DNA of 43,576 nucleotides from DASSLY01 sp035689185 (lineage in GTDB: Bacteria > Actinomycetota > Actinomycetes > Actinomycetales > Dermatophilaceae). Both the position numbers and the translations under genes were made by a program. The notes beneath the pieces are model-generated. The model was not told where the DNA came from, did no database searches, and saw nothing but the letters and a program-made list of their open reading frames with translations. Positions 35,277-43,576 of the stretch are shown piece after piece. The stretch spans positions 1 through 43,576 of the forward strand of contig DASSLY010000073.1 of NCBI GenBank assembly GCA_035689185.1. The letters run 5' to 3'. Position 1 is the stretch's first letter. The number at the start of each line of letters is the position of its first letter.

Positions 35277-36263
35277 GTGAGCCTGGCCACGGGTATCGGG
35301 TCGTGGCCCGGAACGGACCTCCGCCGGGCCGTGCGCACCGTGCGTGACCTGCTCTCCGACCAGGACCTGCCCTACCTGCCCGAGCTGCCGGCCCGCGGAC
35401 CGGGCGCGGACTTGGTCGGCCGAACCGCCGGCCTGCTGGTCGACATGCCGGTCGACCTGCAGCCCGCCGGCTGGCGGCTGGTCGACCGCCCCGGTCGGGA
35501 CGCTCAACGCACCGCAACGATGCTGAGCGGCGACCTGGACGAGCTGGCCGAGGCCTTCGACGGGTACCAAGGCTGGCTGAAGGTGCAGGTCGCCGGCCCG
35601 TGGACGATGGCGTCCTCGGTATGGCTGCCCCGCGGTGAGCGCGCGGTGGTTGACGTCGGAGCCCGCCGTTACCTGGCTTCCTCACTCGCCGAAGGGGTGC
35701 GGCAGCACCTGGGCGCGGTGGAGCGGCTCGTGCCGGGCGCCAGCCTGGTGCTGCAGCTGGACGAGCCCGGGCTGCCCTCGGTGTTGGCCGGGGGGCTGCC
35801 GACCGCCTCCGGGCTCGGGCAGCTCCGCGCGGTCGAGCCGGAGCCGGCCGCGGCGGCGCTGCGGGAGGTGGTCGAGGCCGCGCGGGACTGGCCGGTCGTG
35901 GTGCACTGCTGCGCCCAGGAGGTGCCATGGGCGGTGCTGCGCACGGTCGGCGCGACCGCGGTGTCTGTGGACACGACGCTGCTCGGCCCGCGCGGCTGGG
36001 AGTCGGTCGCCGCCAGCGTGGAGGCAGGCCTGGGGATCTGGGCCGGGTGTGTCCCAGCCACCGGCACGTTGCCGGCCGTGCCACCCCTAGTCCGGGACCT
36101 GGTGGCGCGATGGCGCGACGTGGGGCTGCCGCTGCCCGGCCTCGTCGACGTGACGCTTACCCCCGCCTGCGGCCTGGCAGGTGCGTCGCCGGAGCAGGCC
36201 GGCCAGGTGCACCGGCTGCTGGTGGCGGCCGCGCGGGCGCTGACGGAGGCGGCCCTGGAGTAG
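35277..36263 (+). CDS. MetE-like methionine synthase C-terminal domain protein
   Basis: A 328-residue single-barrel protein related to the catalytic C-terminal domain of cobalamin-independent methionine synthase. It begins SLATGIGSWPGTDLRRAVR (the 'tgiGS.P' barrel start), has VLQLDEPGLPS and the zinc-binding pattern VVVHCCAQEVPW (His and the Cys two residues on), with the last Cys ligand in VTLTPACGLAG. It lacks the N-terminal MetE half needed for binding methyltetrahydrofolate-polyglutamate, so it is not a classical MetE. Short relatives use other methyl donors such as methylcobamide or small thiol compounds. Proteins of this type commonly lie beside mnmA and ligA in actinobacteria; the reason is unknown. 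Confidence 0.82.
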   Translation: MSLATGIGSWPGTDLRRAVRTVRDLLSDQDLPYLPELPARGPGADLVGRTAGLLVDMPVDLQPAGWRLVDRPGRDAQRTATMLSGDLDELAEAFDGYQGWLKVQVAGPWTMASSVWLPRGERAVVDVGARRYLASSLAEGVRQHLGAVERLVPGASLVLQLDEPGLPSVLAGGLPTASGLGQLRAVEPEPAAAALREVVEAARDWPVVVHCCAQEVPWAVLRTVGATAVSVDTTLLGPRGWESVAASVEAGLGIWAGCVPATGTLPAVPPLVRDLVARWRDVGLPLPGLVDVTLTPACGLAGASPEQAGQVHRLLVAAARALTEAALE

Positions 36264-36293
36264 CCCCGGCTCGGACCGTGAGAGCCCCGGACC

Positions 36294-37190
36294 TCACGTC
36301 GGTGCCCGCAGCAACGGCGCCACCTCCTCCGCCACGAAGCGGCACAGCCCGGCCAGATCCGGTTCGTCGGCGGTGGGCACGACCGCGATCGTCGTGACCC
36401 CGCGGTCCACCCATCGCTGTAGCCCGGCCGCGACCGCGCTCGCGTCGCCGGCGACGCCGCTGCCCGCGCCAGCCGGGATCTGCCACTGCGTCAGCGTTCG
36501 CGCCAGCCGGTCATGGGCCCCCGGGCCAATTGTCACGAGCTTGCCGGCCACCACCTCGTGCTCCCCGGGCACGACGAGCGCAGCGGCGCTGGAGCGCACG
36601 CTGGCGACCACGGCGGTCCCGGCGTCCACGTGCTCGTCGGTGAGCGCGGCGGCCAGCATCGTCCCGGCGCCCAGTCGCGCCGCCAGCGCCAGGGTCTTCG
36701 GGCCGTACCCACCGAGCATCAGCGGGACCGGCTCGGCGGGTGGGTAGGCCAGCTTGACCCGGTCCAGCCGCACGTGCTGCCCCGACACGCTCACCTCCTC
36801 CCCGGCCAGCAGCCGGCGAAGCGCCACGGCATACTCCTCCAGCAGCGTCATCGGTGAGGCCACCCGCGCCCCCGCCTGCGCCATCCACTCCTGCACGCCG
36901 TGCCCGATCCCGGGCACGAACCGGCCCGGGAACATGCCGACGACCGTGGCGACCTCCATCGCCGCCAGGGCCACGTTGCGCAGCGGCGCCGGGAACAGGC
37001 TCACCCCCACCCGCACCCGCTCGGTCCACGCGAGCGCGGCCACTGCCGGAGCCAGCCCGCTCTTGTTGAAGCAGTCCTCCCACAGCCAGAGGTCGTCCAG
37101 ACCCGCCCGCTCCGTGGCCTCGGCCAGCGGGCGCAGCTGGTCCGGGCGCATTGCCGGGGTGAACGTCATACCGAGCCGCACACGCGTCAT
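36294..37190 (-). CDS. LLM-class F420-dependent oxidoreductase
   Basis: A 298-residue TIM-barrel protein of the luciferase-like monooxygenase superfamily. MTRVRLGMTFTPAMRPDQLRPLAEATERAGLDDLWLWED is the usual opening strand and helix, FPGRFVPGIGHGVQEWM is the family 'r..lgiGhG' segment, and AEPVPLMLGGYGPKTLALAARLGAGTML forms the late barrel turn. By family it uses reduced F420 (or FMN) to reduce or oxidise an organic substrate; the substrate is unknown. ATG at 37190 is preferred; an in-frame ATG at 37199 exists. It converges on the metE-like gene with 30 bp between stops and is divergent from ligA. Confidence 0.88.
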   Translation of the reverse strand: MTRVRLGMTFTPAMRPDQLRPLAEATERAGLDDLWLWEDCFNKSGLAPAVAALAWTERVRVGVSLFPAPLRNVALAAMEVATVVGMFPGRFVPGIGHGVQEWMAQAGARVASPMTLLEEYAVALRRLLAGEEVSVSGQHVRLDRVKLAYPPAEPVPLMLGGYGPKTLALAARLGAGTMLAAALTDEHVDAGTAVVASVRSSAAALVVPGEHEVVAGKLVTIGPGAHDRLARTLTQWQIPAGAGSGVAGDASAVAAGLQRWVDRGVTTIAVVPTADEPDLAGLCRFVAEEVAPLLRAPT

Positions 37191-37197
37191 GCCGACC

Positions 37198-37203
37198 ATC
37201 CTG
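37198..37203 (-). promoter_or_regulatory. Possible -10 element for the LLM oxidoreductase gene
   Basis: CAGGAT on the minus strand ends 7 nt before ATG 37190. The first base departs from TANNNT. The same hexamer stands before ligA on the other strand. Confidence 0.3.
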
Positions 37204-37244
37204 ACCCAGCCCACCGACATACCCGCACCGTCGGAGCGGTGCGG

Positions 37245-37250
37245 CAGGAT
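37245..37250 (+). promoter_or_regulatory. Possible -10 element for leaderless ligA
   Basis: CAGGAT ends 6 nt (gaccgc) before GTG 37257; no ribosome site. Position fits the leaderless pattern of other genes here, but the hexamer is weak. Confidence 0.3.
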
Positions 37251-37256
37251 GACCGC

Positions 37257-39368
37257 GTGACAGACCTGCCGACCACGATGACCAGCACCGTTCCGGACCA
37301 GGTGCGGCACGAGTGGACCGAGCTTGCCGAGCAGGTCCGAGGACACCAGTTCGCCTACCACGTCAAGGACGCGCCGACGATCTCCGACGGACAGTACGAC
37401 GCGCTGGTCCGCCGGCTGGGCGAGCTGGAGCAGGCCTGGCCGCAGCTGCGCACCCCGGACAGCCCGACCCAGCAGGTCGGGTACGCCTTCGCCACCGAGT
37501 TCACCCCGGTCGACCACCTCGAGCGGATGCTGAGCCTGGACAACGCGTTCAGCGAGCCAGAGCTGCTCGCCTGGGCCGCCCGGGTCGAGCGGGACGCGGG
37601 CGGGGCGGCATACCACTTCCTATGCGAGCTGAAGATCGATGGCGTCGCCGTCAACCTGCTGTATGAAGCGGGGCGGCTCGTGCGCGCCGCCACCCGCGGC
37701 GACGGGCGGACCGGGGAGGACGTCACGAACAACATCCGCACCATCCAAGGCGTGCCGGAGATGCTGACCGGCTCCGGACACCCGGCCAGGTTGGAGGTGC
37801 GTGGCGAGGTGTTCTTCCCGGTCGCGGCCTTCGCCGACCTCAACGCCGGGCTGGTCGAGGCCGGCAGGGCGCCGTTCGCCAACCCGCGCAACGCGGCCGC
37901 CGGGTCGCTGCGGCAGAAGGACCCCCGGGTCACCGCCGGCCGGCCGCTGCGGATGCTCGTCCACGGCGTGGGCGCTCGCGACGGGTTCGCGCCGGACCGG
38001 CAGAGCCAGGCGTATGCCGCGCTCCGGGACTGGGGACTGCCCGTCTCCGCGCACTACCGGGTCGTGGACGACCTGACCGAGGTGCAACGGTTCGTCGACT
38101 ACTTCGGCGAGCACCGTCACGACGTGGAGCACGAGATCGACGGCGTCGTGGTCAAGGTGGACGAGGTGTCGGTGCAGCGGCAGCTCGGGTCGACCTCCCG
38201 CGCGCCGCGGTGGGCGATCGCGTACAAGTACCCGCCGGAGGAGGTCACCACCAAGCTGCTGGACATCCGGGTCAACGTCGGGCGGACCGGCCGCGTCACA
38301 CCGTACGGGGTGATGTCTCCGGTCTCGGTGAGTGGGTCCACGGTGGTGAACGCCACCCTGCACAACGCCTCCGAGGTCGCCCGCAAGGGCGTGTTGATCG
38401 GCGACACCGTGGTGCTGCGCAAGGCCGGCGACGTCATCCCGGAGATCGTCGGACCGGTGGCGGAGCTGCGGGACGGGACCGAGCGGGAGTTCGTCATGCC
38501 GACGCACTGCCCCGAGTGCGGCACGGCGCTGGCGCCGGAGCGGGAGGGCGACAAGGACATCCGCTGCCCGAACGCGCGGTCCTGCCGGGCGCAGCTGCGA
38601 GAGCGGTTGTTCTCCCTCGCCGGAAGGGGCGGGTTCGACATCGAGGCACTGGGCTGGGAGGGGGGCCAAGCGCTGCTGGAGGCGGCAGTGATCGAGGACG
38701 AGGGCGACCTGTTCTCGTTGTCGGCAGCCGATATCGCGCGCGTGCCGCTCTACACCCGCGCGGCCAGGAAGACCGACCCGCCGGAGTCGGTAGTGGCCGG
38801 CCGGGTGCTCTCAGCCAACGGCGCGAAGCTGGTGGCCAACCTGGAAGCGGCCAAGACCCGGCCGCTGTGGCGGGTGCTGGTGGCGCTGTCGATCCGGCAC
38901 GTGGGCCCCACCGCGGCCCGCGCGCTGGCGGCGGAGTTCGGCTCGATGGAGTCGATCCGGGCGGCGTCGCTGGAGCAGCTGGCCGGCGCGGAGGGGATCG
39001 GTGAGGTGATCGCCGAGGCGGTGCACGACTGGTTCCACGACCCGGCTGTCGACTGGCACCGGGCGATCGTCGACAAGTGGGCCCGCGACGGGGTGCGGAT
39101 GCGCGACGAGCAGGACGACGCGGTCGAGCGAACGCTGGAGGGTCTCACGGTCGTGGTGACCGGGTCGCTGGACGGGTTCTCCCGAGACGAGGCGAGGGAG
39201 GCGATCTTGCTCCGCGGCGGTAAGGCGGCCGGGTCGGTGTCGAAGCAGACCGACTACGTCGTGGTCGGGGCGAATGCCGGATCCAAGGCGGACAAGGCCG
39301 AGCAGCTCGGCGTCCCCGTCCTGGACGAGGCCGGTTTCGTCGAGCTGCTGCGGGCCGGCCGGGGGTAG
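37257..39368 (+). CDS. ligA: NAD-dependent DNA ligase
   Basis: A 703-residue ligase with all domains. Domain Ia (about 12-75, with YHVKDAPTISDGQYDALVRRL) binds NMN; the adenylated Lys126 is in CELKIDGVAVNLLYE; then RGDGRTGEDVTNNIRTI, EVRGEVFFP and the OB fold (VNVGRTGRVTPYGVMSPV). A four-Cys zinc finger follows (CPECGTAL...CPNARSC), then helix-hairpin-helix repeats (VGPTAARALAAEFGS, GAEGIGEVIAEAV) and a BRCT domain (LEGLTVVVTGSLDGFSRDEAREAI). It seals nicks in replication and repair and is normally essential. GTG at 37257 is the most likely start; the frame is open upstream through the divergent gene. Confidence 0.96.
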   Translation: MTDLPTTMTSTVPDQVRHEWTELAEQVRGHQFAYHVKDAPTISDGQYDALVRRLGELEQAWPQLRTPDSPTQQVGYAFATEFTPVDHLERMLSLDNAFSEPELLAWAARVERDAGGAAYHFLCELKIDGVAVNLLYEAGRLVRAATRGDGRTGEDVTNNIRTIQGVPEMLTGSGHPARLEVRGEVFFPVAAFADLNAGLVEAGRAPFANPRNAAAGSLRQKDPRVTAGRPLRMLVHGVGARDGFAPDRQSQAYAALRDWGLPVSAHYRVVDDLTEVQRFVDYFGEHRHDVEHEIDGVVVKVDEVSVQRQLGSTSRAPRWAIAYKYPPEEVTTKLLDIRVNVGRTGRVTPYGVMSPVSVSGSTVVNATLHNASEVARKGVLIGDTVVLRKAGDVIPEIVGPVAELRDGTEREFVMPTHCPECGTALAPEREGDKDIRCPNARSCRAQLRERLFSLAGRGGFDIEALGWEGGQALLEAAVIEDEGDLFSLSAADIARVPLYTRAARKTDPPESVVAGRVLSANGAKLVANLEAAKTRPLWRVLVALSIRHVGPTAARALAAEFGSMESIRAASLEQLAGAEGIGEVIAEAVHDWFHDPAVDWHRAIVDKWARDGVRMRDEQDDAVERTLEGLTVVVTGSLDGFSRDEAREAILLRGGKAAGSVSKQTDYVVVGANAGSKADKAEQLGVPVLDEAGFVELLRAGRG

Positions 39369-39389
39369 CCGTGGGGTGAGCCGGGCCGT

Positions 39390-39415
39390 ATTTGGCGGAT
39401 CTCACTCCGGCAAAT
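39390..39415. promoter_or_regulatory. Palindrome between ligA and the nar regulator gene
   Basis: Arms ATTTGGCGGA (39390-39399) and TCCGGCAAAT (39406-39415) pair at 9 of 10 positions around 6 nt. It lies 21 bp after the ligA stop and 107 bp before the regulator start. It could be a short terminator, but the AT-ended arms and 6-nt spacer look more like a dimeric regulator site controlling the regulator-narG operon. Confidence 0.5.
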
Positions 39416-39522
39416 GCGCCGCCGCGGGGACCGGCGCTGTCCGCTTCGGGTCTCGCATAAGCGGAAAGAGTGCTTCAATGATCGCGAGCGCGCTCCGCTA
39501 AATGGGCGCGCCAGGAGGTGAC

Positions 39523-40305
39523 GTGTCCCCGGCCCAGGAGGATGCGCTCGATCTGCTGGGGTCGCCGGTCCGCCGTCGGATCGTCGACACCCTCGCCAAC
39601 CTGCCGTCGGTTGCCGAGGACGGCGCGCTGCGCCCGGCGGACGGGCTGACCGCCCAGGACCTGGCCGAGCATCTGGGCCTGCACGTGTCGACGGTCCGGT
39701 TCCACCTCGACCAGCTCGTGGCGGCAGGACTCCTGCGCACCCTCAGCCGCCGCCAGGACGGCGCCGGACGGCCGGCCAAGCTGTATGCCGTGGACCATGG
39801 CTCGCTGGAGGGAGTCGCGGTCGAGGCGTCCCACGAGCTGCTCGCCGGGCTGCTGGTGCAGACCTTTGCGGGACAGCAGCTCGGGCAGCAGCAGTCGCCG
39901 GAGGAGGCCGGCCGGCGGTGGAGCATCGAGCGCGCCGCCCGGGTCGGCGGACACGCGGGTGACCACGGCCCGGCGCGCACCGCCGGGCAATGGCTGGGCA
40001 AGATCGGCCAGATGGTGGACCTGCTGCGGGAGTGGGGCTACACGCCCGAGGTGGCCACCATGAACAACGGCCGCACCGCCCACGTGGCGTTGTACGACTG
40101 CCCGTTCCTCCCGCTCGCCCGCACGCACACCGCGGTGGTGTGCGGCATCCACCGCGGGCTGATCAAGGGGGCGATGGAGTCCGTCGGGGAGCAGAGCACC
40201 CACGTGGGGTTGCAGCCGCTCGTCGGGCCGCGCCAGTGCGTCGCGGCACTGACCGCCACCACGCCCTTCCACAGCACCCCACTCGCACCGGAGGAGCAGC
40301 CCTGA
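39523..40305 (+). CDS. Winged-helix regulator with three C-terminal Cys (ArsR/SufR-like), upstream of narG
   Basis: A 260-residue protein from GTG at 39523, which has AGGAGG just upstream; the in-frame ATG at 39502 has no ribosome site. Residues about 5-85 are an ArsR/DeoR-like winged helix (ALDLLGSPVRRRIVDTLANLP, GLTAQDLAEHLGLHVSTVRFHLDQLVAAGLLRT). The C-terminal half ends with three cysteines in a C-X13-C-X31-C arrangement (YDCPF, VVCGIHRG, GPRQCVAAL), which recalls the iron-sulfur ligands of SufR-type regulators. It overlaps the narG ATG by one base, so it probably senses oxygen, NO or nitrate-related redox state and controls nitrate reductase. The cluster and signal are inferred. Confidence 0.82.
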   Translation: MSPAQEDALDLLGSPVRRRIVDTLANLPSVAEDGALRPADGLTAQDLAEHLGLHVSTVRFHLDQLVAAGLLRTLSRRQDGAGRPAKLYAVDHGSLEGVAVEASHELLAGLLVQTFAGQQLGQQQSPEEAGRRWSIERAARVGGHAGDHGPARTAGQWLGKIGQMVDLLREWGYTPEVATMNNGRTAHVALYDCPFLPLARTHTAVVCGIHRGLIKGAMESVGEQSTHVGLQPLVGPRQCVAALTATTPFHSTPLAPEEQP

Positions 40306-43300
40306 TGACGGCGACCCCAGGCTTGGACGGCCCGCTCAGCGACCTGCTGGTCGGCACGCGGCGGTTCTTCACCCGGGGAGAGGTCTCCCCCGACCACCGG
40401 GCACTGTTCCGCGAGGGCGGCCGCGCCGGCGACGCCTTCTACCGCGAGCGGTGGAGCCACGACAAGGTCGTCCGCTCCACGCACGGGGTCAACTGCACCG
40501 GGTCCTGCTCCTGGAAGGTCTACGTCAAGGACGGGATCATCACCTGGGAGGCGCAGCAGACCGACTACCCCAGCGCCGGCGCCGACCGGCCCGACTACGA
40601 GCCCCGGGGCTGCCCCCGGGGCGCCGCCTTCTCCTGGTACACCTACTCGCCCACTCGGGTCCGCTACCCCTACGTGCGCGGGACCCTGCTGGAGATGTAC
40701 CGCGAGGCCAAGGCGCGGCTCGGCGACCCGGTGCTGGCCTGGCGTGACCTGACGGGCGACCCGGAGCGGGCGCGGCGGTACAAGTCGGCCCGCGGCAAGG
40801 GTGGCCTGGTCCGGGCGACCTGGGCGGAGGCGGCCGAGCTGGTCGCGGCCGCCTACGTCTCCACCATCCAGCAGTGGGGACCGGACCGGGTGGCCGGATT
40901 CTCCCCGATCCCGGCCATGTCCATGGTCAGCCACGTCTCCGGGAGCCGGTTCACCTCCCTCATCGGCGGCACCATGCTGTCCTTCTACGACTGGTACGCC
41001 GACCTGCCGGTCGCCTCGCCGCAGATCTGGGGTGACCAGACCGACGTGCCCGAGTCGGGGGACTGGTGGGACGCCGGCTACCTGGTCGTGTGGGGCTCCA
41101 ACATCCCGGTCACCCGGACCCCGGACGCGCACTGGATGGCCGAGGCGCGCTATCGCGGGCAGAAGGTCGTGGTGGTCGCGCCGGACTACGCGGACAGCGT
41201 GAAGTTCGCCGACGAGTGGCTGGCCGCGGCCCCGGGCACGGATGCCGCCCTGGCGATGGCCATGGGCCACGTCGTGCTCCGGGAGTTCTTCGTGGACCGG
41301 CAGGTCGAGTTCTTCACCGACTACTGCCGTCAGTACACCGACTTGCCGTACCTGGTGCTGCTGGAGCCTTCGGGCGAGTCGGCATACCGCGCAGGCAAGT
41401 TCCTCACCGCCGCCGACTTGGGCGGGGTCGAGGGGCTCGCCGACAACCCGCACTTCCGCGCTGCCGTCTTCGACCTGACCCGGGAGAAGCCGGTGTGTCC
41501 CAACGGATCTCTGGCCGACCGGTTCGGGGAGGCGGGGGCCGGCCGGTGGAACCTCGACCTCGGTGGCGTGCGACCGGCCTTGTCGTTGAACGACGTCCGC
41601 GACGACGCGGTGCTCGTCGAGCTGCCCAGGTTCGACCAGGCCGAACCCACCGTGGCCGCCCGAGGCGTGCCGGTCCTGCGCGTCGGCGACCGGCTGGTCA
41701 CCACCGTGTTCGACCTCATGCTGGCCCACTACGGCGTCGCCCGTGACGGCCTGCCGGGTTCCTGGCCCGGCGGGTACGACGACGCGGCCGCGCCGTACAC
41801 CCCCGCCTGGCAGGAGACTATCACCTCGGTGCCTGCCCAGGCGGTCGCCCGGATCGCGCGGGAGTTCGCGCAGAACGCCGTCGACAGCCGGGGCAGGTCG
41901 ATGATCGTCGTCGGGGCCGGCACCAACCACTGGTACCACTCCGACACCATCTACCGGGCCATGCTGGTGCTCACGACGATCACCGGGTGCCAGGGGCGCA
42001 ACGGCGGCGGCTGGGCGCACTACGTCGGCCAGGAGAAGGCCCGGCCCATCACCGGGTGGGCCAACCTGGCGTTCGGGCTGGACTGGAGCAGGCCGCCGCG
42101 GCAGATGATCCAGACCGCCTACTGGTACGTCAACACCGACCAGTTCCGCTACGACCGCGCCGGCGTGGACCAGCAGGCTGCGGCGACGGGGTCCGGCCGG
42201 TTCGCCGGGATGTCGACCATGGACGCCGTGGCACTGTCCGCCCGGCTGGGCTGGATGCCCTCCTACCCGACGTTCAACCGCAATTCGCTGGATCTGGTCG
42301 CCCAGGCGGAAGCGGCAGGGCAGTCGCCCCAGGACTACGTCGTCGGCCAGCTCCGTTCTGGCGCCTTGAAGTTCGCCGTCGAGGACCCGGACGCCGCGGA
42401 GAACTTCCCGCGCGTGCTCACGATGTGGCGCGCCAACATCCTGGGCAGCTCGGCCAAGGGCAACGAGTACTTCCTGCGCCACCTGCTCGGCACCGACTCC
42501 GGCGTGCGCGCCGAACCGGACGAACCGGCGCCGGAGGGCAAGCTGGACCTGTTGTGCACGCTGGACTTCCGGATGACCAGCTCGACGCTGTTCTCCGACG
42601 TCGTCCTGCCGGCCGCGACGTGGTACGAGAAGCACGACATCAGCACCACCGACATGCACCCGTTCATCCACTCGTTCAACCCGGCGATCAGCCCGCCGTG
42701 GCAGACCAAGACCGACTGGGACATCTTCCTCGCGATCGCCGAGCGGTTCTCCGCGCTCGGCGCCAAGCACCTCGGCGTCCGCCGGGACCTGGTCGCGGTG
42801 CCGCTGCTGCACGACACCCCGGATGCGATGGCGACCCCGCACGGCGTCGTGCGGGACTGGGCCAGGGACGAGTGCGACCCGGTGCCTGGCCGCACCATGC
42901 CGAAGCTGGTCGTCGTGGAGCGCGACTACGGCGCGGTCCTGGCCAAGATGACCGCCGTCGGGCCCCTGCTGGACACCCTGGGCACGACTCAGAAGGGAAT
43001 CACCTACGACGTGACCCGCGAGGTCGAGTACCTGCGAAGCCAGAACGGGCGGGTGCGCGGCGGAGTCGGCGACGGCCGGCCGGCACTGAGCACCGACGTG
43101 GCTGTGGCCGAGTCGATCATGGCCCTGTCCGGCACCACCAACGGTCACCTGGCCACGCAGGGCTTCAAGACCCTCGAGCGGCGCACCGGCACCGTGCTGC
43201 ACGACCTGGCGGCCGAGCACGAGGGCAGGCGGATCACGTTCGCGGACACCCAGGCGGCGCCGGTCCCGGTCATTACCTCACCGGAGTGGTCCGGCTCGGA

Positions 43301-43576
43301 GACCGGCGGGCGGCGGTACAGCCCCTTCACCATCAACGTGGAACGGCTCAAGCCGTGGCACACGCTGACCGGACGCCAGCACTTCTACCTCGACCACGAC
43401 TGGATGCTCGAGCTGGGCGAGGCGATGCCGGTGTACAAGCCGCCGTTGGACATGACGGCCCTGTTCGGCGAGCCGGCGATCGGCGAGGTGACGCAGCTCG
43501 GGGTGACGGTGCGGTACCTCACTCCCCACAACAAGTGGTCGATCCACTCGGAGTACCAGGACAACCTGTTCATGCT
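40305..43576 (+). CDS. narG: Respiratory nitrate reductase alpha subunit (3' partial)
   Basis: 1090 codons are visible; the frame runs off the window end (full NarG is about 1230). ATG at 40305 shares one base with the regulator stop and has GGAGGAG upstream. The N-terminal [4Fe-4S] site is His60, Cys64, Cys68 and Cys103 (THGVNCTGSCSW, RGCPRGAAFSW); the His ligand is typical of NarG. The molybdenum Asp lies in WYADLPVASPQIWGDQTDVPESGDWW. GSNIPVTRTPDAHW, TTITGCQGRNGGGWAHYVGQEK and DVVLPAATWYEKHD are further molybdopterin-binding signatures. No Tat signal is seen, as expected for a cytoplasm-facing NarG. It reduces nitrate to nitrite with quinol electrons. narH, narJ and narI should follow outside the window. 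Confidence 0.96.
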   Translation, partial: MTATPGLDGPLSDLLVGTRRFFTRGEVSPDHRALFREGGRAGDAFYRERWSHDKVVRSTHGVNCTGSCSWKVYVKDGIITWEAQQTDYPSAGADRPDYEPRGCPRGAAFSWYTYSPTRVRYPYVRGTLLEMYREAKARLGDPVLAWRDLTGDPERARRYKSARGKGGLVRATWAEAAELVAAAYVSTIQQWGPDRVAGFSPIPAMSMVSHVSGSRFTSLIGGTMLSFYDWYADLPVASPQIWGDQTDVPESGDWWDAGYLVVWGSNIPVTRTPDAHWMAEARYRGQKVVVVAPDYADSVKFADEWLAAAPGTDAALAMAMGHVVLREFFVDRQVEFFTDYCRQYTDLPYLVLLEPSGESAYRAGKFLTAADLGGVEGLADNPHFRAAVFDLTREKPVCPNGSLADRFGEAGAGRWNLDLGGVRPALSLNDVRDDAVLVELPRFDQAEPTVAARGVPVLRVGDRLVTTVFDLMLAHYGVARDGLPGSWPGGYDDAAAPYTPAWQETITSVPAQAVARIAREFAQNAVDSRGRSMIVVGAGTNHWYHSDTIYRAMLVLTTITGCQGRNGGGWAHYVGQEKARPITGWANLAFGLDWSRPPRQMIQTAYWYVNTDQFRYDRAGVDQQAAATGSGRFAGMSTMDAVALSARLGWMPSYPTFNRNSLDLVAQAEAAGQSPQDYVVGQLRSGALKFAVEDPDAAENFPRVLTMWRANILGSSAKGNEYFLRHLLGTDSGVRAEPDEPAPEGKLDLLCTLDFRMTSSTLFSDVVLPAATWYEKHDISTTDMHPFIHSFNPAISPPWQTKTDWDIFLAIAERFSALGAKHLGVRRDLVAVPLLHDTPDAMATPHGVVRDWARDECDPVPGRTMPKLVVVERDYGAVLAKMTAVGPLLDTLGTTQKGITYDVTREVEYLRSQNGRVRGGVGDGRPALSTDVAVAESIMALSGTTNGHLATQGFKTLERRTGTVLHDLAAEHEGRRITFADTQAAPVPVITSPEWSGSETGGRRYSPFTINVERLKPWHTLTGRQHFYLDHDWMLELGEAMPVYKPPLDMTALFGEPAIGEVTQLGVTVRYLTPHNKWSIHSEYQDNLFM

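Overview
The window is about 70% GC, uses many GTG starts and carries actinobacterial gene families: the GlgE maltose-1-phosphate route, a 13E12/DUF222 HNH protein, an F420-dependent oxidoreductase, a SARP regulator and SpoIIE/STAS partner switching. It is a chromosomal piece of a high-GC Gram-positive actinomycete, possibly a Micrococcales/Intrasporangiaceae-type genome. The class is secure; the family is a guess from gene content.

Layout. 1-3.7 kb: the end of a YbbN-like thioredoxin/TPR protein, then two different esterase-family alpha/beta hydrolases and an ATP-grasp ligase in one tight plus-strand run, an uncharacterised cassette. 3.9-11.4 kb (minus): glgE, maltokinase-glgB and pgm, opposed across a divergent promoter region by glgP (11.5-14.1 kb, plus). 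Maltokinase and GlgB share one uninterrupted reading frame, and no treS lies between glgE and the kinase. Debranching glgX follows at 18.1-20.3 kb, overlapped by a LysE-type exporter. Together these genes make maltose-1-phosphate, polymerise and branch alpha-glucan, and break it down to glucose-1-phosphate and glucose-6-phosphate.

14.1-17.4 kb is an accessory pocket inside the glycogen neighbourhood. It holds the first 39 codons of a Cas3-like helicase, broken at the Walker A motif and joined to a two-repeat CRISPR-like array (36-nt repeats, 34-nt spacer). A toxin-first RelE/Phd-type module and a DUF222-HNH protein follow. This looks like the scar of a deleted type I CRISPR-Cas locus.

20.3-30.9 kb: a YbjN-like protein with an enoyl-CoA hydratase; a partner-switching module (membrane sensor fused to PP2C phosphatase and HATPase, two STAS proteins, and a convergent third STAS with a degenerate phosphosite); a SARP-ATPase regulator behind a palindromic operator; a LuxR-type regulator with a degenerate receiver; a secreted PKD-domain protein with a hairpin-rich leader; and a wrecked multicopper oxidase gene with frameshifts, deletions and an apparent micro-inversion.

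31.0-43.6 kb is core metabolism: etfB-etfA behind a perfect 12-bp palindrome, cysteine desulfurase-mnmA (sulfur transfer for tRNA thiolation), a short MetE-like protein, a divergent LLM oxidoreductase, ligA, a winged-helix regulator with three C-terminal cysteines, and the start of narG, cut by the window end.

A recurring pattern is a TANNNT-like -10 hexamer ending 6-7 nt before the start codon with no Shine-Dalgarno sequence. This suggests leaderless transcripts for glgE, glgP, glgX, the ybjN-like gene, relE, the HNH gene, the cysteine desulfurase and the metE-like gene, and perhaps ligA and the LLM gene.
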